Of a stretch of 10,985 nucleotides of DNA, positions 1-5,808 are shown one piece after another (position 1 is the stretch's first letter; each line of letters begins with the position of its first letter). Origin of the DNA: Bacteroidales bacterium UBA1237 (GTDB taxonomy: Bacteria; Bacteroidota; Bacteroidia; Bacteroidales; UBA932); contig DBWN01000222.1 in assembly GCA_002308935.1 (NCBI GenBank), positions 1 through 10,985 on the forward strand, written 5' to 3'. The notes beneath the pieces are model-generated. The model made no database searches. It was not told where the DNA came from and saw nothing but the letters and a program-made list of their open reading frames with translations. Made by a program: the position numbers and the translations under genes.

Positions 1-195
1 TGGTCCGAGGTTCTTGATACCGACGCTTTCGAATTCTTCCAGCAGCAAGGCATCTACAACCCTTCCGTAGCCAAGAGTTTCAGGGAAACTTTCCTTGAGA
101 AAGGCGGTTCAGAAGAGCCTATGACGCTTTTCCGTCAGTTCAGAGGCGCTGATCCTGATGCAGGTGCACTTCTCAGGAACAGAGGACTCGATTAG
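1..195 (+). CDS. M3-family zinc oligopeptidase / peptidyl-dipeptidase, C-terminal end (partial)
   Basis: Only the last 64 codons are in the window; the frame is open from base 1 to the TAG at 193-195. The translated tail has a WSEVLDTDAFEFF stretch, then GGSEEPM, LFRQFRGADP and a final LLRNRGLD. This is the conserved C-terminal helical end of the thermolysin-like M3 peptidases (oligopeptidase A / Dcp group), which cleave short peptides with a zinc held by an HExxH motif. That motif lies upstream of the window, so activity cannot be judged here. Dcp and oligopeptidase A have similar tails and I cannot separate them from 64 residues, so no symbol is given. The gene is followed by a strong terminator and is probably unrelated to the operon downstream. 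Confidence 0.85.
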   Translation, partial: WSEVLDTDAFEFFQQQGIYNPSVAKSFRETFLEKGGSEEPMTLFRQFRGADPDAGALLRNRGLD

Positions 196-223
196 CACTT
201 GTTCTGATAATCAGTTTTTTGAG

Positions 224-250
224 GGCGGTTCCTTTATGGGGCCGCCTTTT
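224..250 (+). terminator. Rho-independent terminator of the M3 peptidase gene
   Basis: A 9-bp stem pairs 224-232 (GGCGGTTCC) with 238-246 (GGGGCCGCC), with two G-T wobbles and a five-base loop at 233-237. It is followed directly by a run of five T's (247-251). It lies 28 nt after the peptidase stop codon and isolates that gene from the operon starting at 354. Confidence 0.85.
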
Positions 251-269
251 TATCGTTCCAGCCGGGGCT

Positions 270-288
270 CAATTGTTGTAAACAATTG
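270..288. promoter_or_regulatory. Perfect 8-bp inverted repeat, candidate operator
   Basis: CAATTGTT (270-277) and AACAATTG (281-288) are exact reverse complements separated by GTA. The palindrome ends right where the -33 region of the putative operon promoter begins. There is no T-run after it and the stem is AT-rich, so a dimeric-regulator binding site is more likely than a terminator. No regulator gene is in the window, so the cognate protein is unknown. Confidence 0.45.
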
Positions 289-319
289 TTTTGCGTTTAA
301 AATGTTTTAATTAATTTTG
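289..319 (+). promoter_or_regulatory. Bacteroidota-type promoter of the five-gene operon
   Basis: TAATTTTG at 312-319 matches the Bacteroidota -7 consensus TAnnTTTG exactly. A TTTTG at 289-293 is a plausible -33 element; the 18-nt spacing is slightly shorter than the usual 19-21. Transcription would start near 326, giving a short AT-rich leader of about 28 nt before the ATG at 354. No Shine-Dalgarno sequence is seen, as is normal for this phylum. Confidence 0.6.
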
Positions 320-353
320 CGTAGACTAGGTATATTATTCAAATCTCAATATT

Positions 354-3300
354 ATGAAATTCAGATACGCATTGATGTCCGTATTGGCATCAGTAGCCCT
401 CTTCTCCGCTTGCGAGGAAGAGGAAGAACTGGGACTGGCATCCCTTACTTCGGATGTCAGTGAACTGTCTTTCGATGTGCCGGCAGGACAACAGACCATT
501 TCCCTTACCGCAACTCGAGACTGGTCTGTGAAGACCAAACCGGATTGGGTGGCTGTTGATCCTGATCACGGGAGCGCTTCGACCAAAGCGCAGAATGTGA
601 CGATAACAGTGCAGCCCAATCCCGATATGGACCGTACCGGTAACGTCATTTTCACGATAGGTTTTGCGAAAACCGGAGTCGCAGTTCACCAGAAAGGTGA
701 AGCAGGTTCTGAAGAGGATGCCCTCATCTACTTCAATGATTTCGACAAGGAGGAGGCTACTCAGACATACGGAAGTGGTACGTCGTGGCCTTATCTAGAT
801 CAGTTCGAAGGCTGGAAGAACCAGACCGGAAACGGTGCTGCAGATGTGACCTACAGATTCAAGTCGATGTCAGCAAGGGCAAACAGCAAGTCAAATTCCA
901 ACTATTCGGATTATGAAGGTTCAGGAGCAAACAACTTGTTCTTTGGCTCAGGATCATATTTCGTGGTTGACGGAATAGCATTGTCAGGTCAGAAGGATTT
1001 CGTGGTTACTTTCGGATCGGAAAGATATCTTAACGGGTCGGATGACAACACTTTCAACCATAAGGAGTTCCACCTCTATGTTTCGGGAGATGGGGAGAAG
1101 TGGACAGAGCTTGAATATTCCTTTGCGAATGGTGACCCCGATGGACGTTGGGATCTTGCGACAGCCCGTTTCTCCACAAAAGAAGCAGCATCCGCTCTCC
1201 ATTTATGCGTGATTTCTGACATAGCCAGTGCACATCGTCTTGACGACCTCAAACTTACCAGGGGCACTGCAGCTGATGTCACCATCGATCTTGCTGAAGG
1301 TGTTGAGATTCCCGCCATTGGCGGCGGAGACACTCCTAGCGGAGATATCAAGACCGTTACAGTTAAAGAATTCCTGGCATCTCCTGAGTCTTCGACCCAA
1401 AAGTATCAGTTGACAGGTACAGTGTCCGGAAGTGTCAATACCCAGTACGGAAACTTCGACCTTGTCGATGAGACCGGAACAGTCTATGTCTATGGTCTTA
1501 CGGCAACCGATCTCGGATATGGCACGAAGAACGACCAGAGCTTCGCCAGCCTTGGCATCAATAAGGGCGATAAGGTCACTATCATCGGTTACCGCGGTTC
1601 ATACACCAACAACAATACCGGAGAAAAGAAAGATGAAGTTGTCTATGCATACTTCGTTTCTAAGGAAGACGGTGGTGGAGATGAGCCTTCTGGTGAAGTC
1701 AAGACTGTAAAAGTCTCCGAATTCATCGCTGCTCCCGAGTCATCTACGCAGAAGTATCAGCTTACCGGAACCGTATCCGGAAGTATCAACACCCAGTACG
1801 GAAACTTCGACCTTGTCGATGAGACCGGATCAGTCTATGTCTATGGTCTTACCAAAACCGATCTCGGATATGGCGCGAAGAACGACCAGAGTTTCGCAAG
1901 TCTTGGCATCAAAGAGGGTGACAAGATCACAATCATCGGTTACCGTGGTTCATACGGTGACAAGATTGAAGTGATGTATGCATACTTTGTGTCGAAGGAA
2001 GACGGTGGCGGAGATGATCCTGATCAGCCCGGAGAGGTAAAGACTGTGACCATAGCTGAATTCAATGCTGCTCCCGAGTCATCTACGCAGAAATACCAGC
2101 TTACCGGAACCGTATCCGGAAGCATCAATAACCAGTACGGAAACTTTGACCTTGTCGACGAGACCGGGACAGTCTATGTTTATGGCCTTACCGCTACAGA
2201 CCTTGGATATGGCACGAAGAATGACCAGAGCTTCAGTCAGTTAGGAATCAAAGCCGGTGACAAGATCACAATCATCGGTTATCGTGGTTCATACGGTGAC
2301 AAGATTGAAGTGATGTATGCTTACTTCGTGTCGAAGGAAGACGGTGGCGGAGATGACCCTGATCAGCCCGGAGAGGTGAAGACGGTGACAGTAGCTCAGT
2401 TCAATGCGGCGGAAGAGTCGTCAACCCAAAAGTATCAGCTTACAGGAACGGTATCAAACATCAAGAATACGACTTACGGTAATTTCGATCTGGTCGACGA
2501 GACTGGAACCGTCTACGTCTATGGCCTTACCGCGACAGAACTTGGATACGGTGCATCCAACGACAAGAGTTTCGCTAATATTGGCATAAAAGAAGGAGAC
2601 AAGATAACCATCATCGGATACCGAAGTTCGTATAGCGGCCAAATCCAAGTCAAGAGTGCATATTTTGTCTCGAAAGAAAACGGTGGCGATAATCCACCTG
2701 TACAGGTTATGTCTGTGACAGTTGCCCAGTTCAATGCCGCAAGTGAGTCCGAGACTCAGAAGTATCAGCTTACAGGAACGGTTTCAAACATCAAGAATAC
2801 CACTTACGGTAATTTTGACCTTACCGATGAGACGGGTACAGTCTACGTTTATGGTCTTACTGCAACGGACCTTGGATACGGTGCATCCAACGACAAGAGT
2901 TTCGCCAATATTGGCGTAAATGATGGAGACAAGATCACCATCATCGGATACCGAAGTTCGTATAGCGGCCAAATCCAGGTCAAGAGCGCATACTTCGTTT
3001 CGAAGGAAGACGGTGGCGGAGATGAACCTGGCGGCGGAGACGATCCGGGAGAGTTCACGGGTGGAGATTACACCATCACTTGGAGCGCTGCATCTGACTG
3101 GACAAAGGGGCAGGATGATATAACGTACACATCCAGCATCTTCACTGTGTCTGCTAAAAAGAATGACGGCACTACCGCTCCTACAGTGAACGGCACCTAC
3201 AATGATTTCAGGGCATACGCCAAGAACACGATCACGATTTCAGCCAATGGTGCTACGATCAATAAGATAGTCTTCAACCTTTCTTCACAGGGTCTGAAGC

Positions 3301-3494
3301 GTCTTACTGATATTACAGCATCCGATGGAACAGTGAAGACTCAAGCTTCAGGAGACAAGACTGTTGAATGGACAGGCTCTGCGACTTCGGTAACTTTCAC
3401 GGTCGGAGACACCGCTCAGTACGGATCTGATGGAGCATCCAAGGCAGGACAGCTTGATTTCTCCAGCATAGATCTCAACGCTACTCTCAATTAA
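354..3494 (+). CDS. Multidomain surface lipoprotein: BACON, beta-sandwich, five OB-fold-like repeats, C-terminal domain
   Basis: This 1046-aa protein opens with a lipoprotein signal peptide (lipobox FSAC, C20). Five glutamates follow the cysteine, resembling the acidic surface-export signals of Bacteroidota lipoproteins. Residues about 28-115 form a BACON-like domain (TRDWSVKT, PDWVAVDPDHG, ending VHQKG). Residues about 122-303 look like a choice-of-anchor/jelly-roll beta-sandwich (IYFNDFD, FHLYVSGDG, HRLDDLKL). Five repeats begin near residues 333, 450, 563, 676 and 786. Each has YQLTGTVS, YGNFDLVDETG, VYVYGL, GDKITIIGYR and AYFVSKE and resembles an OB fold (YhcR-like); they are joined by Gly/Asp/Pro linkers. 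Residues 906-1046 form an unassigned beta-rich domain. There is no visible catalytic motif, so a binding role is inferred. It is first in an operon with two nuclease-family enzymes, which suggests nucleic-acid capture at the cell surface, although a carbohydrate ligand remains possible. The start is set by the signal peptide and the promoter. Confidence 0.85.
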   Translation: MKFRYALMSVLASVALFSACEEEEELGLASLTSDVSELSFDVPAGQQTISLTATRDWSVKTKPDWVAVDPDHGSASTKAQNVTITVQPNPDMDRTGNVIFTIGFAKTGVAVHQKGEAGSEEDALIYFNDFDKEEATQTYGSGTSWPYLDQFEGWKNQTGNGAADVTYRFKSMSARANSKSNSNYSDYEGSGANNLFFGSGSYFVVDGIALSGQKDFVVTFGSERYLNGSDDNTFNHKEFHLYVSGDGEKWTELEYSFANGDPDGRWDLATARFSTKEAASALHLCVISDIASAHRLDDLKLTRGTAADVTIDLAEGVEIPAIGGGDTPSGDIKTVTVKEFLASPESSTQKYQLTGTVSGSVNTQYGNFDLVDETGTVYVYGLTATDLGYGTKNDQSFASLGINKGDKVTIIGYRGSYTNNNTGEKKDEVVYAYFVSKEDGGGDEPSGEVKTVKVSEFIAAPESSTQKYQLTGTVSGSINTQYGNFDLVDETGSVYVYGLTKTDLGYGAKNDQSFASLGIKEGDKITIIGYRGSYGDKIEVMYAYFVSKEDGGGDDPDQPGEVKTVTIAEFNAAPESSTQKYQLTGTVSGSINNQYGNFDLVDETGTVYVYGLTATDLGYGTKNDQSFSQLGIKAGDKITIIGYRGSYGDKIEVMYAYFVSKEDGGGDDPDQPGEVKTVTVAQFNAAEESSTQKYQLTGTVSNIKNTTYGNFDLVDETGTVYVYGLTATELGYGASNDKSFANIGIKEGDKITIIGYRSSYSGQIQVKSAYFVSKENGGDNPPVQVMSVTVAQFNAASESETQKYQLTGTVSNIKNTTYGNFDLTDETGTVYVYGLTATDLGYGASNDKSFANIGVNDGDKITIIGYRSSYSGQIQVKSAYFVSKEDGGGDEPGGGDDPGEFTGGDYTITWSAASDWTKGQDDITYTSSIFTVSAKKNDGTTAPTVNGTYNDFRAYAKNTITISANGATINKIVFNLSSQGLKRLTDITASDGTVKTQASGDKTVEWTGSATSVTFTVGDTAQYGSDGASKAGQLDFSSIDLNATLN
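1350..3008 (+). repeat. Five tandem in-frame repeats of 110-117 codons (OB-fold-like)
   Basis: The units start at 1350, 1701, 2040, 2379 and 2709; periods are 351, 339, 339 and 330 nt, all multiples of three. Units 1-3 share GTVSGS and QYGNFDL, while units 4-5 share GTVSNIKNTTYGNFDL and end YRSSYSGQIQVKSAYF, so there are two subfamilies. The ends of units 2 and 3 (1917-2048 and 2256-2387) encode identical protein over 44 codons with only six differences, all synonymous third-position changes. Unit 1 carries a small insertion (NNNTGEKKD) before its last strand. The pattern points to fairly recent internal duplication followed by selection on the protein. Confidence 0.9.
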
Positions 3495-3528
3495 TCCCTT
3501 ACAGCAATTTTGATCATTCGAATCCAAA

Positions 3529-4716
3529 GTGAGAAAGTTTGAAGTCATATTGAAGGCTGCAGCATTGATGGTAATCTTTGCGACGGTGTATTCCTGCAGC
3601 GGCGGCTCCAAGGCTGAACCTGAAGTAATGTCGGCCAAGTTGACGGCCGACCGGCAGCAGGTTTCTTCTGACAAAGGAAGCATATTCCTCAGTGTCGCCG
3701 CATCAGGAAGTTGGACCTTGTCCCTTTCTTATTCGGGGACAGAGTCCGGCTGGGCTTCACTCAGTGTGACTTCCGGAAGCGGTTCCAAGAACAGCGTCAT
3801 TCTTTCTTACAACGCCAATTCTTCATCTTCACCCAGGACCTTGACTGTCACTCTGAATGCAGGATCTCTGACGTCCACGGTTTCATTCACCCAGCAGGGG
3901 TATACTCCCTCGGGAGGTTCCGGAGGTGAAGATGAGCGGATAGCCATTCCTTCATGGCTGGAGTTGCCGGGCGTTCCCGATGATGATGAGTTCAAGTTCA
4001 TATCCCATAATATGACCCTTAACGGCAAAAAGCAAAGGAACTATTCATATTGGTGGGATTACTCGAACCTTGTTGCCAGATGGGTTGCATATCCTCTGAA
4101 CTCTACCCTGATAGGTTCCGGCAAGCGTTCCGATGCATGGGCTTTGGACCCTCTTCTCTCTGAAAAACAGCAGCCGGTACTCTACAAGGGATACTCAGAC
4201 GGCAATGACGGATGGTATGCAAGGGGACATCAGATAGCCTCTGCAGACCGACTTACACCTGGTATCAACGAGTCCACTTTCTATGGCACTAACATGACTC
4301 CGCAGAATAATGATTTCAATAGCGGAATCTGGGCAGTGCTAGAAGGACAGGTGCGTTCCTGGTCGAAGAACAGTGATACGCTTTATGTCGTCACCGGATG
4401 TACAGTAGAGGGAAGTACAAAATACTGCTATGACAACAAAGGAAAGAAAGTGACGGTCCCTACCGGTTACTTCAAGGCTCTTCTCCGGTATAAGGAGAAC
4501 TCGACCATCGGTTATGGCGGATTCATTGGTTGCGGATTTTACTTTGACCATGCCAACAAGTATGGTTCATCCGTCAAGAAATCAATGATGATGTCGATTG
4601 ATGATCTTGAGAAGAAACTTGGCATTGACTTTTTTGTCAACCTTCCGTCAGATATAGAAAACAGTGTCGAGAAACAGGATCCGAAGACCGTCTCCTGGTG
4701 GGGTTTGAATGATTAA
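3529..4716 (+). CDS. BACON-domain DNA/RNA non-specific endonuclease lipoprotein
   Basis: This is a 395-aa predicted lipoprotein (lipobox VYSC, C23). A BACON domain spans about 37-124 (SGSWTLSLS, SGSGSKNSV, ending FTQQG). A Gly-rich linker leads to a NUC-family nuclease domain (about 135-395). The family's key residues are visible: ARGH with H234, N264 in FNSGIW and E272 in the following LE. Spacings of 30 and 8 residues equal those of H89, N119 and E127 in Serratia nuclease, a Mg-dependent enzyme cutting DNA and RNA. The usual DRGH motif reads ARGH here. The start is a GTG: an in-frame TGA at 3511-3513 excludes an upstream start and the next ATG (codon 14) would destroy the signal peptide. 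The gap after the previous gene is 34 nt, so it is probably cotranscribed. It would cleave extracellular nucleic acid at the cell envelope. Family call is firm; substrate preference and topology are inferred. Confidence 0.9.
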   Translation: MRKFEVILKAAALMVIFATVYSCSGGSKAEPEVMSAKLTADRQQVSSDKGSIFLSVAASGSWTLSLSYSGTESGWASLSVTSGSGSKNSVILSYNANSSSSPRTLTVTLNAGSLTSTVSFTQQGYTPSGGSGGEDERIAIPSWLELPGVPDDDEFKFISHNMTLNGKKQRNYSYWWDYSNLVARWVAYPLNSTLIGSGKRSDAWALDPLLSEKQQPVLYKGYSDGNDGWYARGHQIASADRLTPGINESTFYGTNMTPQNNDFNSGIWAVLEGQVRSWSKNSDTLYVVTGCTVEGSTKYCYDNKGKKVTVPTGYFKALLRYKENSTIGYGGFIGCGFYFDHANKYGSSVKKSMMMSIDDLEKKLGIDFFVNLPSDIENSVEKQDPKTVSWWGLND

Positions 4717-4733
4717 AAGAAAACATTCCGAAT

Positions 4734-5801
4734 ATGAAAAAGATACTTTATCTCCTTATTATCTTTCTTGTGGGACAGACCGCATTCGGCGCTTCTCCCA
4801 AGAAGAGTTATGTCATAGGGTTCTACAATCTTGAGAACCTTTTTGACACATACCATGATGAAGGGAAGAATGACTATGAGTACCTTCCGGATGGCGCGAA
4901 CAACTGGACTGAAGTCAAGTATGAGAAAAAGCTTCAGAACATGGCTTCCGTCATCCGTGCGATGAGGGACGACAATAATGTATATCATGCTATTTTGGGA
5001 GTAAGTGAGATTGAGAACAGGCATGTGCTCGATGATCTGGTGAACCGTCCGGAGATAGCGGATGCCAACTATCAGATCGTCCATTATGACGGTCCTGACC
5101 GTCGAGGTGTCGATGTCGCCCTTTTCTATCGTCCAGATGTGTTCCAACTTCTTGAGAGCAAGTCCATCCCATTCGATTTCAACAGCAATATTGATTTCGG
5201 GATGACTCAGGAGGAGAAGGACGACTTCCGTACCAGGGACATTCTCATGGTAAGGGGCCTTCTCGGTGGAGAAATGTTTGCGTTCCTTGTTGCGCACTTG
5301 CCTTCAAGGGTCGGAGGAAAGAGCAATGACCTCCGCTCCCGTGGCGGTGAAATCATGTATGCTGAAGCTATGCGTCTTATGGATGAGTATCCCGGAATCA
5401 AGATTGTTGCCATGGGTGACATGAATGACAATCCCACAGACGACAGCATGGCTATATATATGCATGGTAAGGAAAAGATCAAAGACGTAGGAGAAAGGGA
5501 TTTCTTCTCTCCGTTCCTCTCAATGTTGAAGGACGGGTACGGATCTTTGGCATATCAGGGGGAATGGAACATTTATGATATCATTCTGGCTAACCACAAC
5601 CTCGTGAACGCACCTAAGGGGACTCTCGAGATAACCCCTATTGTCAAGGGTAAGTATTATGGAAGGATCTTCCAGAAGCCGTTCATGACTCAGCAGGAAG
5701 GAGACTATAAGGGTACACCGTTCAGGACATACTCCGGTGGCGCATTCATCGGAGGTTACAGCGACCATTACCCTACATACATTGTCGTAAGTACTAAATA
5801 A
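4734..5801 (+). CDS. Exported endonuclease/exonuclease/phosphatase (EEP) family enzyme
   Basis: This is a 355-aa protein with a classical signal peptide (MKKILYLLIIFLVGQTAFGA, likely cleaved after FGA) and no lipobox, so it is probably periplasmic or secreted. The EEP/DNase I-like fold is shown by its motifs in order: FYNLENLFD (N32), GVSEIEN (catalytic metal-binding E92), YDGPDRRGVDVALFYR, VAHLPSR (H188), GDMNDNP (D229, N231) and YSDHYP (D344, H345). All expected active-site residues are present and the length is normal for the family. EEP enzymes hydrolyse phosphodiester or phosphomonoester bonds in nucleic acids, phospholipids or inositol phosphates. Next to a NUC nuclease, a nuclease or phosphodiesterase acting on oligonucleotides is the likeliest role. 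It starts 17 nt after the NUC gene and ends 7 nt before the receptor gene. The family is certain; the substrate is inferred from context. Confidence 0.9.
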   Translation: MKKILYLLIIFLVGQTAFGASPKKSYVIGFYNLENLFDTYHDEGKNDYEYLPDGANNWTEVKYEKKLQNMASVIRAMRDDNNVYHAILGVSEIENRHVLDDLVNRPEIADANYQIVHYDGPDRRGVDVALFYRPDVFQLLESKSIPFDFNSNIDFGMTQEEKDDFRTRDILMVRGLLGGEMFAFLVAHLPSRVGGKSNDLRSRGGEIMYAEAMRLMDEYPGIKIVAMGDMNDNPTDDSMAIYMHGKEKIKDVGERDFFSPFLSMLKDGYGSLAYQGEWNIYDIILANHNLVNAPKGTLEITPIVKGKYYGRIFQKPFMTQQEGDYKGTPFRTYSGGAFIGGYSDHYPTYIVVSTK

Positions 5802-5808
5802 GGATGCC

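Noticed and set aside
1350..3008. Regularly spaced repeats that might suggest a CRISPR-like array
   Set aside because: The period is 330-351 nt, divisible by three, and the similarity covers whole units as protein. These are coding domain repeats, not repeat-spacer DNA.
4713..5297. A 194-codon open frame on the minus strand
   Set aside because: It is antisense to the EEP gene, which has all catalytic motifs. The minus-strand product has no recognisable features.
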